8,777 nt of DNA from Flavobacteriales bacterium (GTDB lineage: Bacteria > Bacteroidota > Bacteroidia > Flavobacteriales > BACL11), in the NCBI GenBank assembly GCA_002683775.1, contig NYTT01000049.1, positions 1 through 8,777 on the forward strand. Reading direction: 5' to 3'. Under the pieces are notes generated by a model. The model did no database searches. It was not told the origin of the DNA and saw nothing but the letters and a program-made list of their open reading frames with translations. Below, in pieces: positions 1-7,786 of this stretch. The first letter of the stretch is position 1. Each line of letters begins with the position of its first letter. The translations under genes were made by a program, and so were the position numbers.

Positions 1-368
1 GTTTTTGTAAACTTACCTGTTCTTTTAGTATCATATTTAACACCGATTTCCCCAGATTCACCCGGGGCAATTGGATCTTTAGGCCATGTTGGAACTGTAC
101 AACCACAACTTCCCTTTGCTGTTTTAATTACTAATGGATCGGTACCGTTGTTAGTGAAAACAAACTTTCTAGCTCCATCTGATTTATTTTCAATAACTCC
201 ATAATCAACAACCTTAGATTCAAAGTCAATTGTGGCATTAACATCTTCAGATTTTTGAGTGTCTGATTGAGTTGTTTGTTGTTTTTGATTGCTATTAACA
301 ACTCTTTGAGCAAAAGCAGTATTTATAGCTGTAAATATTACAAGTATCAAAAGTGTTTTTTTCATCAT
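1..368 (-). CDS. DUF1573 domain exported protein, N-terminal part (truncated by window edge)
   Basis: Exported protein of unknown function. On the minus strand 122 codons are open from the ATG at 368 to the left edge, so the C-terminus lies outside the window. Residues 1-20 form a classic signal peptide (MMKK, a hydrophobic core, then AFA before QR). No lipobox cysteine is seen, so a soluble periplasmic or secreted protein is more likely than a lipoprotein. Residues about 22-40 are a polar Q/T/N/S-rich linker. From about residue 41 the sequence matches the DUF1573 pattern: DYGVIE, a FTNNGTDPL strand, the hallmark SCGCT (Cys88 and Cys90), PTWPKDPIAPGE, and a Tyr/Gly/Phe-rich strand ending RTGKFTK. 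The fold is known to resemble Ig/ASH-like beta sandwiches. About 20 residues are probably missing, judging from usual lengths of 130-150. Two tandem ATG codons (368 and 365) could both start it; the second would give MKK. It is transcribed divergently from valS, behind a good Bacteroidota promoter. Confidence 0.88.
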   Translation of the reverse strand, partial: MMKKTLLILVIFTAINTAFAQRVVNSNQKQQTTQSDTQKSEDVNATIDFESKVVDYGVIENKSDGARKFVFTNNGTDPLVIKTAKGSCGCTVPTWPKDPIAPGESGEIGVKYDTKRTGKFTK

Positions 369-407
369 TAATTTATTTTTTGGGTTATTGTTACTAAATA
401 AGAACGG

Positions 408-438
408 CAAATTTAATAAAATATTTTCTTTAAACAAA
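408..438 (-). promoter_or_regulatory. Bacteroidota-type promoter for the DUF1573 gene
   Basis: Read on the minus strand, TTTG (positions 438-435) is followed after 19 bases by TAAATTTG (415-408). This fits the -33 TTTG and -7 TAnnTTTG consensus known for the primary sigma factor of Bacteroidota, including the spacing. Transcription would begin near 402, giving an AT-rich leader of about 34 bases with no Shine-Dalgarno sequence, as is common in the phylum. The match is seen directly in the sequence; the start point is inferred. Confidence 0.65.
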
Positions 439-467
439 TAAGATTTTTTCAGAATTGATAATAGGAT

Positions 468-476
468 TAGAATTTG
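468..476 (+). promoter_or_regulatory. Weak candidate -7 element for valS
   Basis: TAGAATTTG resembles the Bacteroidota TAnnTTTG box but has three bases instead of two between TA and TTTG, and no clear TTTG/TTG element lies about 19-21 bases upstream. If used, transcription would start near 482, leaving a leader of about 24 bases before the ATG at 506 and excluding any earlier in-frame start. It overlaps the palindrome at 473-488, which would suit an operator. This is a tentative call. Confidence 0.25.
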
Positions 477-488
477 TAATTTTACAAA
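473..488. repeat. Perfect palindrome (TTTGTAA-TT-TTACAAA) upstream of valS
   Basis: Two perfectly complementary 7-base arms (473-479 and 482-488) are separated by two bases, and the dyad ends 17 bases before the valS ATG. The two-base centre makes an RNA hairpin poor and a dimeric DNA-binding protein site more natural. It overlaps the weak candidate valS promoter. Short AT-rich dyads also occur by chance in DNA of this composition, so a regulatory role is inference. There are no tRNA-sensing (T-box) features in this short leader. Confidence 0.4.
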
Positions 489-505
489 CTTTAAAAAGTA
501 CAAAA

Positions 506-3148
506 ATGAGTATTTCGAAAACATATAATCCTTTAATCACGGAGGAAAAATGGTATCAACATTGGATGAAAAAGGATTATTTTCATGCTGTTCCAGACGA
601 AAGAGAACCCTTTACAATTGTTATCCCTCCTCCTAACGTAACTGGTGTTTTACACATGGGACATATGCTTAATAATACAATTCAGGATATTATTATTCGA
701 AGAGCAAGAATGAGAGGTTACAATGCTTGTTGGGTCCCTGGAACTGATCATGCATCAATAGCAACTGAAGCCAAAGTAGTTAAAAAATTATCTGAATCAG
801 GAATTAAAAAATCTGATCTTTCAAGAAAAGAGTTTTTAAAACATGCATTTGACTGGAAAGACAAACATGGTGGTTTAATTCTTAATCAATTACAGAAATT
901 AGGAGCTTCATGTGATTGGCGAAGAACAAAATTCACGATGGATCAAGATATGAGCGATTCTGTCATTAAAGTTTTTGTGAATCTCTTTAATAAAGGACTT
1001 ATTTATAGAGGTGTCAGAATGGTTAACTGGGATCCATCTGCAAAAACTGCATTGTCAGATGAAGAAGTAATACACAAAGAAGTTGTTTCTAAATTATATT
1101 TTATAAACTATAATATTAAAGACTCTACAGATAAGATAACTGTAGCTACAACTAGGCCTGAAACAATTTTAGGTGATGCAGCTATTTGTGTAAATCCAAA
1201 TGACAAAAGATATTCTAACCTTCATGGAAAAAAAGCTATCATTCCATTAATCAACAAAGAAATTCCAATAATTTTTGACGAATATGTAGAAATGAATTTT
1301 GGAACAGGAGCACTAAAAATCACACCAGCTCATGATATTAATGATCATCAAATTGGAGACAAACATAATTTAGAAGTCATTGACATTTTAAATGATGATG
1401 GAACTTTAAATAAATCTGCACAACTTTACATTGGTAAAGATAGATTTGATGTAAGAGATGAAATAGCAATTGATCTTAAAAAGAAAGGTTACTTAAGTAA
1501 AATAGAAGAGCATCAAAACAAAATAGGTTTTTCAGAAAGAACAAATACTATCATTGAACCAAAACTATCAATGCAATGGTTTTGTAAAATGACAGACCTT
1601 GCAAAACCTGCTCTTGAACATGTAATGAATGATGATATTAAATTTCATCCTCCAAAATTCAAGAATACATATCGTCACTGGATGGAAAATATCCAAGATT
1701 GGTGTGTATCACGTCAGTTATGGTGGGGACAACAGATTCCAGCTTTCTTTTATAATGGAAACAATTTTGTAGTTGCTGAAACTATTGAAGAAGCTTTAGT
1801 TTTAGCTAAGAAAGAGATTCCAGAACTTACAATTAATGATTTAAGGCAAGATGATGATGTTTTAGACACATGGTTTTCATCTTGGATTTGGCCAATATCA
1901 GTGTTTGATGGAATTAATAATCCCCAAAACAAGGAAATAAACTATTTCTACCCAACAAATGATCTCGTTACAGGTCCAGATATCTTATTCTTTTGGGTAG
2001 CAAGAATGGTAATGGCAGGTTATGAATTTAAGAATGAGTTACCTTTCAAAAATGTATATCTCACTGGGCTGGTTAGAGATAAACAAGGCAGAAAGATGAG
2101 TAAATCGCTTGGAAACTCTCCAGACCCAATAGACTTAATCAAAAAATACGGCGCAGATGGTGTTAGAGTTGGAATGTTGTTATGTGCTCCTGCTGGAAAT
2201 GATCTTCCATTTGATGAAAACCTATGCGAACAAGGACGTAACTTTAGTACTAAAATATGGAATGCATTCAGATTAATTAAGGTTTGGGAGGTAGCTGATA
2301 AAGAGCAACCTGAAAGTGCAAAACAAGCTAATATTTGGTTTGACAATAAAATAAACAAGGATATATCTCAAGTTGAAACATCTTTTTCTAAATATAGAAT
2401 CTCAGAGGCTCTAATGAGCATGTATAAACTAATATGGGATGATTTTTGCTCTTGGTATTTAGAGATTATTAAGCCTAAATATGGTGAGCCTATTGACAAG
2501 AAAACATATCTAGATTGCATTAATTATTTAGAAAAAATATTAAAACTTTTGCATCCATTTATGCCTTTCTTGACAGAAGAGATATGGCATTTAATTAGCA
2601 ATAGAAAAGAAGGTGAAGATATCATTGTTTCATCTTGGCCAGATTCTAAAAAAATTGACAAAAAAATACTTGAAGAATTTGACACTGCTACTGAAATAAT
2701 TGTTGGAATCAGAAATATTAGGAAAGAATACAACATTGCAACAAAAGAGCAACTAGAGCTAAAAAAAATTAGCAACAATAGTGATAATAATAGAATGACT
2801 GATGTAATTGTCAAGCTTGGAGGTCTTATTAGTTATGAGAAAATCACTAAAAAACCTTCAAACTCTTACTCATTTATGATAAAATCTAATGAATTTTTTA
2901 TTCCTATTAATGACAATATTGATCTCTTAAGTGAAATTACTAAATTAGAAAAAGATTTAGACTATAATAGTGGATTCCTTAAATCTGTTCAAAATAAACT
3001 CAATAATAAAAATTTCGTTAAAAATGCTCCAATTAATGTTGTAGAAAATGAGAAAAACAAGATGAAAGATGCACAAGAAAAAATTCATATTCTTAAAAAC
3101 AAAATCTTGTCATTTCAAGATGCACTAGAAAAGAAAAAAGAAAGTTAA
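506..3148 (+). CDS. valS: Valine--tRNA ligase (ValRS)
   Basis: Class Ia aminoacyl-tRNA synthetase that charges tRNA-Val with valine in the cytoplasm; essential for translation. The 880 residues are within the normal range. The HIGH signature is HMGH at residues 50-53, preceded by PPPNVTG. The CP1 editing domain, which hydrolyses mischarged Thr-tRNA-Val, spans about 190-350 and contains TTRPET (215-220), GTGA (266-269) and HDIND (276-280). A DWCVSRQLWWG segment and the KMSKS loop (530-534) complete the catalytic core. The anticodon-binding helical domain lies at about 600-750. The last 70 residues form the typical ValRS coiled-coil arm with FVKNAP. The ATG at 506 is chosen because MSISKTYNPL followed by an EEKWYQHW segment is where homologues begin; an in-frame ATG at 455 would add 17 unconserved residues and cover the divergent regulatory region. 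No frameshift or lost catalytic residue is seen. It heads a tight run of co-directional genes. Confidence 0.97.
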   Translation: MSISKTYNPLITEEKWYQHWMKKDYFHAVPDEREPFTIVIPPPNVTGVLHMGHMLNNTIQDIIIRRARMRGYNACWVPGTDHASIATEAKVVKKLSESGIKKSDLSRKEFLKHAFDWKDKHGGLILNQLQKLGASCDWRRTKFTMDQDMSDSVIKVFVNLFNKGLIYRGVRMVNWDPSAKTALSDEEVIHKEVVSKLYFINYNIKDSTDKITVATTRPETILGDAAICVNPNDKRYSNLHGKKAIIPLINKEIPIIFDEYVEMNFGTGALKITPAHDINDHQIGDKHNLEVIDILNDDGTLNKSAQLYIGKDRFDVRDEIAIDLKKKGYLSKIEEHQNKIGFSERTNTIIEPKLSMQWFCKMTDLAKPALEHVMNDDIKFHPPKFKNTYRHWMENIQDWCVSRQLWWGQQIPAFFYNGNNFVVAETIEEALVLAKKEIPELTINDLRQDDDVLDTWFSSWIWPISVFDGINNPQNKEINYFYPTNDLVTGPDILFFWVARMVMAGYEFKNELPFKNVYLTGLVRDKQGRKMSKSLGNSPDPIDLIKKYGADGVRVGMLLCAPAGNDLPFDENLCEQGRNFSTKIWNAFRLIKVWEVADKEQPESAKQANIWFDNKINKDISQVETSFSKYRISEALMSMYKLIWDDFCSWYLEIIKPKYGEPIDKKTYLDCINYLEKILKLLHPFMPFLTEEIWHLISNRKEGEDIIVSSWPDSKKIDKKILEEFDTATEIIVGIRNIRKEYNIATKEQLELKKISNNSDNNRMTDVIVKLGGLISYEKITKKPSNSYSFMIKSNEFFIPINDNIDLLSEITKLEKDLDYNSGFLKSVQNKLNNKNFVKNAPINVVENEKNKMKDAQEKIHILKNKILSFQDALEKKKES

Positions 3149-3171
3149 ATGTATGCTAATTATTAACTTTG

Positions 3172-6100
3172 ATGGTAATTAAAAAAATTCTGATGAATCA
3201 AGAAGAAAGATATATTCCAAAAAATAAAGTTCGAATCGTTACTGCTGCATCCCTATTTGATGGACATGATGCAGCAATAAACATAATGAGAAGAATTATT
3301 CAAGCAACTGGATGTGAAGTTATTCATCTAGGCCACGACAGAAGTGTTGAAGAAGTTGTTAATTGTGCGATTGAGGAAGATGCAAATGCAATAGCAATGA
3401 CATCTTATCAAGGGGGTCACAATGAATATTTAAGATATATGTATGATTTATTAGTCAAAAAAGGATCAAGTCATATCAAAATTTTTGCTGGAGGTGGTGG
3501 AACAATCCTTCCTTCGGAAATTAAAGCATTAGAAAAATATGGAATAACAAGAATCTATCATCCAGATAATGGAAGAGAAATGGGATTACAAGGAATGATA
3601 AATGATCTTATAAAGAAATCTGATTTCTTAATCGGAGAGAAATTAAAAGGTAATATTTCTGATATTCAAAATAAAAATATAAATGCTATATCAAGAATGA
3701 TATCTGCAGCTGAGAATTGTCCAAATGAACATACTAAAACCCTACAAGAGATAAAGAGATTAGCATCTATATCAAAATCACCAGTATTAGGAATCACAGG
3801 TACTGGGGGGGCAGGAAAATCTTCTTTAGTAGATGAGTTAGTAAGAAGATTTACAATTAACTTTCCTAAGAAAAATATTGCCATAATATCAGTTGATCCT
3901 TCTAAGAAGAAAACAGGAGGAGCCTTACTTGGAGACAGAATAAGAATGAACTCAATAAAATCAGATCAAGTTTATATGAGATCATTAGCAACTAGACAAG
4001 CAAATCTTGCCCTATCTGCGCATGTAAATGATGCTCTTGATATTTTAAAAGTTGCTGAATATGATTTAATTATATTAGAAACATCGGGAATAGGTCAATC
4101 AGATACTGAAATAGTTGAGCATTCTGACGTATCACTTTATGTAATGACACCTGAATATGGTGCAGCAACTCAATTAGAGAAAATCGATATGCTCGACTTT
4201 GCTGACTTAATTTCAATTAATAAATTTGATAAGAAAGGAAATCTAGATGCTCTAAGAGATGTTAAAAAACAATATCAAAGAAATAACAACTTATTTAATA
4301 ATGATATAAATGAAATGCCAGTTTTTGGCACTATCGCATCTCAGTTTAATGATCAGGGAACAAATAATTTATTTAATGCCTTAATTAGTAAATTCTCTGA
4401 CAAGAAGATTGGTAACCTAACAAAAGATTTCATAATATCAAAAGAACAAAGTGAAAAAATATTTGTTATCCCACCAAATAGAGCACGTTACTTATCTGAA
4501 ATTGCAGAAAACAACAAAGAGTACGATAAATGGGTGAACGAACAAAAGAATATTGCTCAAAATCTATATGCACTAAAGACAACATTAGAAATATTAAGAG
4601 AGAGTTCAGATGAGACAAAAGAAAATATTAAAAAAGAATATAATAGATTACTACTAGATTTTAATCCAAAAAACAAAACCTTAATTGAACAATGGGAGAA
4701 TATTAAATCTAAATATCAAAAGGAATTGTTTACATTTAAAGTACGAGAGAAAAACCTTTCAATTGAAACGCACTCAAAATCTCTTTCTGGTTCTCTAATT
4801 CCAAAAATTTCTTTACCAAAATATGAAGCTTGGGGAGATTTATTAAGATGGCAACTTCAGGAAAATGTTCCAGGAGAATTTCCGTACACCGCTGGTCTCT
4901 TTCCATTCAAAAGAGAAGGAGAAGATCCTACTAGAATGTTTGCAGGTGAAGGAGGTCCTGAGCGTACCAACAAAAGATTTCACTTAGTTAGCCTTGGGAT
5001 GCCGGCAAAAAGACTATCAACTGCATTTGATTCAGTAACATTATATGGAAATGATCCAGGAAAAAGACCAGATATATATGGGAAAATTGGTAATGCTGGA
5101 GTTTCTATTTGTTGTCTAGATGATCTAAAAAAATTATACTCAGGATTTGACTTAGCAGACAATATGACTTCAGTAAGCATGACTATAAATGGCCCTGCTC
5201 CAATGCTACTTGGATTTTTTATGAACGCTGCAATTGATCAAGAGTGTGAAAAATACATAACAAAAAATAACTTAGAAGAGAAAGTACAAACAAAAATTGA
5301 TGAGATCTACAGAATAAAAAATGTAAATCGTCCGAAATATCAAGGAGAATTACCAGAAGGAAATAATGGATTAGGCTTATTTTTACTTGGAGTTTCTGGT
5401 GATCAAGTGCTAGATCAGGAAATTTATGTTAAAATTAAAAATGAAACTCTGGCAAAAGTAAGAGGAACTGTTCAGGCAGATATCCTTAAAGAAGATCAAG
5501 CTCAGAATACATGTATTTTTTCTACTGAATTTGCTTTGAAAATGATGGGTGATGTTCAAGAATATTTTATTAAAAATAAAGTAAGGAATTTTTACTCTGT
5601 TTCGATCTCAGGTTATCATATTGCTGAAGCAGGAGCTAATCCTATTTCACAATTAGCATTTACTCTAGCGAATGGTTTTACATACTTAGAGTATTATTTA
5701 AGCAGAGGAATGAATATTGATGATTTTGGACCAAATCTATCTTTTTTCTTCAGTAATGGTGTTGACCCTGAATATGCAGTGATAGGAAGAGTAGCAAGAA
5801 GAATATGGTCAAAAGCTCTTAAACACAAGTATGGTGCAAATAAAAGAGCTCAAATGCTTAAATATCACATACAAACTTCAGGCAGATCTTTACACGCACA
5901 AGAAATAGATTTTAATGACATTAGAACAACATTGCAAGCACTATATGCTATATATGATAATTGCAACTCTCTTCATACTAATGCATATGATGAAGCAATT
6001 ACAACTCCGACAGAAGAATCAGTTAGAAGAGCAATGGCAATCCAACTAATTATTAATAAAGAATTAGGATTAACAAGAAATGAAAATCCTATACAAGGAG

Positions 6101-6561
6101 CATTCATTATTGAAGAATTAACAGATTTAGTTGAAGAAGCTGTTTTACAAGAATTTGATAGAATAACAGATAGAGGTGGTGTTTTGGGTGCTATGGAAAC
6201 AATGTATCAAAGAAGTAAAATACAAGAAGAAAGTCTACACTATGAAACATTAAAACATACAGGAGAGTATCAAATAGTTGGTGTAAACACCTTTCTAAAT
6301 AAAAAAGGATCTCCAACTATTATTCCAAATGAAGTAATTCGTGCTACTGAAGAAGAAAAGAAATATCAGATTTCAATGCTTAATGAATTACATAAAGGTA
6401 ATAATAAAAAATCAAAAGAACAGATTAAGAAATTACAAAAAGTAGCTATTGAAAATAAAAACATATTCAATCAGCTAATGGAAGCAACAAAAACCTGTTC
6501 ATTGGGAGAGATCACAGATGCTTTATTTAAAGTAGGTGGTCAATATAGAAGAAATATGTAA
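3172..6561 (+). CDS. icmF: IcmF-type fused coenzyme-B12 acyl-CoA mutase (isobutyryl-CoA mutase with G-protein domain)
   Basis: Adenosylcobalamin-dependent mutase that interconverts isobutyryl-CoA and n-butyryl-CoA; some homologues also act on isovaleryl/pivalyl-CoA. The domain order is that of IcmF. First comes a B12-binding domain (about 17-150) with DGHD and the presumed cobalt-ligand His32, then GHDRS (54-58) and GGGG (107-110). Next is a MeaB-like GTPase chaperone domain (about 200-400) with P-loop GTGGAGKS (210-217), DPSKKKTGG (242-250), ETSGIGQSD (303-311) and NKFD (350-353). A charged helical linker follows (about 400-545), then the TIM-barrel mutase domain (about 546-1129) with SGYHIAEAGAN (His816). 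Phe577 (in YTAGLFPF) and Gln778 (in AQNTCIF) stand where methylmalonyl-CoA mutase has Tyr and Arg, which favours isobutyryl-CoA. The length, 1129 residues, is normal. The ATG at 3193 (MNQEERYIPKNK) is a strong alternative start, giving 1122 residues; the TTG at 3169 is unlikely. The gap after valS is 23 bp, with no terminator seen. Confidence 0.93.
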   Translation: MVIKKILMNQEERYIPKNKVRIVTAASLFDGHDAAINIMRRIIQATGCEVIHLGHDRSVEEVVNCAIEEDANAIAMTSYQGGHNEYLRYMYDLLVKKGSSHIKIFAGGGGTILPSEIKALEKYGITRIYHPDNGREMGLQGMINDLIKKSDFLIGEKLKGNISDIQNKNINAISRMISAAENCPNEHTKTLQEIKRLASISKSPVLGITGTGGAGKSSLVDELVRRFTINFPKKNIAIISVDPSKKKTGGALLGDRIRMNSIKSDQVYMRSLATRQANLALSAHVNDALDILKVAEYDLIILETSGIGQSDTEIVEHSDVSLYVMTPEYGAATQLEKIDMLDFADLISINKFDKKGNLDALRDVKKQYQRNNNLFNNDINEMPVFGTIASQFNDQGTNNLFNALISKFSDKKIGNLTKDFIISKEQSEKIFVIPPNRARYLSEIAENNKEYDKWVNEQKNIAQNLYALKTTLEILRESSDETKENIKKEYNRLLLDFNPKNKTLIEQWENIKSKYQKELFTFKVREKNLSIETHSKSLSGSLIPKISLPKYEAWGDLLRWQLQENVPGEFPYTAGLFPFKREGEDPTRMFAGEGGPERTNKRFHLVSLGMPAKRLSTAFDSVTLYGNDPGKRPDIYGKIGNAGVSICCLDDLKKLYSGFDLADNMTSVSMTINGPAPMLLGFFMNAAIDQECEKYITKNNLEEKVQTKIDEIYRIKNVNRPKYQGELPEGNNGLGLFLLGVSGDQVLDQEIYVKIKNETLAKVRGTVQADILKEDQAQNTCIFSTEFALKMMGDVQEYFIKNKVRNFYSVSISGYHIAEAGANPISQLAFTLANGFTYLEYYLSRGMNIDDFGPNLSFFFSNGVDPEYAVIGRVARRIWSKALKHKYGANKRAQMLKYHIQTSGRSLHAQEIDFNDIRTTLQALYAIYDNCNSLHTNAYDEAITTPTEESVRRAMAIQLIINKELGLTRNENPIQGAFIIEELTDLVEEAVLQEFDRITDRGGVLGAMETMYQRSKIQEESLHYETLKHTGEYQIVGVNTFLNKKGSPTIIPNEVIRATEEEKKYQISMLNELHKGNNKKSKEQIKKLQKVAIENKNIFNQLMEATKTCSLGEITDALFKVGGQYRRNM

Positions 6562-6574
6562 TTAAAATATAATT

Positions 6575-7786
6575 ATGAAAAAGTTAATTGGGCTAATATT
6601 ATTAATATCAACGACCATTTATGGTCAAAATACTGGAATATTTGAGAAGAAAAGCAACAATTTTTACAACAATATATTAATAGAAAATAATAAATATGAA
6701 AATTTTTCTAAAAAAGAGAAATTATCTTTTAATATGTCATTTGAAAATATTGACATTCCAAAAAGTTTAGAAGAATTTTCAATTATTGAAAATGAGGATC
6801 CCATTTCTCAAGGAAACACAGGAACATGCTGGTGCTTTTCAACAACATCTTTTTACGAAAGCGAAATACATAGGTTAACAGGAAAGAATATAAATCTATC
6901 TGAACTTTACCCAGTGTATTTTGAGTATATAGAAAAAGCAAAAGGCTTTATAAGAACGAGAGGCGAATCACATTTAGGAGAAGGATCAGAGACTAATGCA
7001 GTAAAAAGAATGATGGCGAAATATGGCATAGTACCATTTGAAGCATACGAAGGAAAACCAAGTGACCAACCATATTATAATCATTCAAAAATGTTTAATG
7101 AAATTAAAACATATTTGAATCATTGTAACACAGTTAATTTTTGGAATGAAGATAGAATTATCGAAAACATTAAAACGATACTCAATCATTACATGGGAAC
7201 ACCTCCAGAAAAATTTAAATATAAGAACAAATATTTTACTCCTAAATCTTTCTTGAAACAAGTCACTAAGATAAATACTGATGACTATGTAGATTTTATG
7301 AGTCTCATGGAAAAACCCTATTGGAGTCAACAGGAGTATATAGTTCCAGATAATTGGTGGAAATCTGATGTCTATTACAATATCCCACTAGAAAATTTTA
7401 TGTCAATAATCAAACAAGCTGTAAAAAACGGTTTCTCTATTTCAATTGGAGGAGATGTTTCAGAAAGTGGTTACTCATCAAAGCATGATGTTGCCATGAT
7501 ACCATCTTATGATATTCCTTCAGACTATATTGATGAAAATGCGCGACAGTTCCGATTTTCAAATGGAACTACAACAGATGATCATGCCATACATTTAATT
7601 GGTTATAAAATTGATAAAAATAACAAATGGTGGTTTTTAATTAAAGACAGTGGGTCTGGATCAAGAAATGGAAGATTTCCAGGATATTATTTCTACCATG
7701 AAGATTATATTAAGCTTAAAATGATGACTTTTACAATTCATAGAGATGCTGTAATTGAAACTCTTAAAAAAATGAAAAATGACTAA
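6575..7786 (+). CDS. Exported C1 (bleomycin hydrolase-like) cysteine peptidase with Asp at the Asn position
   Basis: Papain-superfamily peptidase, closest to the C1B aminopeptidase C/bleomycin hydrolase group, of 403 residues. Residues 1-18 (MKKLIGLILLISTTIYGQ) are a signal peptide, unlike the cytoplasmic bleomycin hydrolases, so it acts in the periplasm or outside. The oxyanion-hole Gln79 and nucleophile Cys85 lie in QGNTGTCWCFST, and the catalytic His337 in DDHAIHLIGY. The third triad position, normally Asn in an ENSWG-like motif, reads KDSGSGSRNG with Asp358, followed by a GYYFYHEDY segment where the family has its C-terminal strands. No separate propeptide domain is obvious. The C-terminus is charged (KKMKND) and unlike the bleomycin hydrolase tail, so aminopeptidase specificity cannot be assumed. 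It starts 13 bp after icmF, and its last 8 bases overlap the start of the M14 carboxypeptidase gene, which suggests coupled expression. The peptidase family is sure; activity and substrate are not. Confidence 0.85.
   Translation: MKKLIGLILLISTTIYGQNTGIFEKKSNNFYNNILIENNKYENFSKKEKLSFNMSFENIDIPKSLEEFSIIENEDPISQGNTGTCWCFSTTSFYESEIHRLTGKNINLSELYPVYFEYIEKAKGFIRTRGESHLGEGSETNAVKRMMAKYGIVPFEAYEGKPSDQPYYNHSKMFNEIKTYLNHCNTVNFWNEDRIIENIKTILNHYMGTPPEKFKYKNKYFTPKSFLKQVTKINTDDYVDFMSLMEKPYWSQQEYIVPDNWWKSDVYYNIPLENFMSIIKQAVKNGFSISIGGDVSESGYSSKHDVAMIPSYDIPSDYIDENARQFRFSNGTTTDDHAIHLIGYKIDKNNKWWFLIKDSGSGSRNGRFPGYYFYHEDYIKLKMMTFTIHRDAVIETLKKMKND
7779..7786 (+). other. Start/stop overlap between the two peptidase genes
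   Basis: In ATGACTAA the ATG of the M14 gene lies in the +1 frame, 8 bases before the end of the TAA stop of the C1 peptidase gene. No Shine-Dalgarno sequence precedes it, only an A-rich stretch. The arrangement allows ribosomes ending on the first gene to restart on the second, so translational coupling is likely but inferred. Confidence 0.6.

Noticed and set aside
131..313. Minus-strand reading frame of 60 codons inside the DUF1573 gene
   Set aside because: It lies on the same strand but in another frame than the DUF1573 protein, which has a signal peptide and the SCGCT motif. The alternative product is low-complexity with no recognisable family.
455..505. Earlier in-frame start for valS adding 17 residues
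   Set aside because: The extra residues are not typical of ValRS N-termini, and the segment covers the palindrome and promoter-like box. The ATG at 506 fits homologues better.
2761..2768. A8 run in valS as a programmed frameshift site
   Set aside because: Adenine runs are common in DNA of this composition, and the valS frame continues intact into a conserved C-terminal arm, so no frameshift is needed.
1750..2814. Several antisense reading frames within valS (1750-1932, 2020-2358, 2524-2814)
   Set aside because: They have no family resemblance, are Ser/Leu-rich as expected of antisense shadows, and lie opposite a well-conserved gene.
3169..3171. TTG as the start of icmF
   Set aside because: An ATG follows immediately at 3172 and another at 3193; no ribosome-binding feature favours the TTG.
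3149..3171. Possible terminator or promoter between valS and icmF
   Set aside because: The gap is too short; there is no GC-rich stem with a T run and no TAnnTTTG box, only weak AT-rich self-complementarity expected by chance.
3666..5180. Antisense reading frames within icmF (3666-3884, 4980-5180)
   Set aside because: They are shadows of conserved GTPase and mutase sequence; no promoter or motif supports them.
7085..7330. Antisense reading frame within the C1 peptidase gene
   Set aside because: Composition is that of a shadow and no known domain is seen; the plus-strand gene is well supported.
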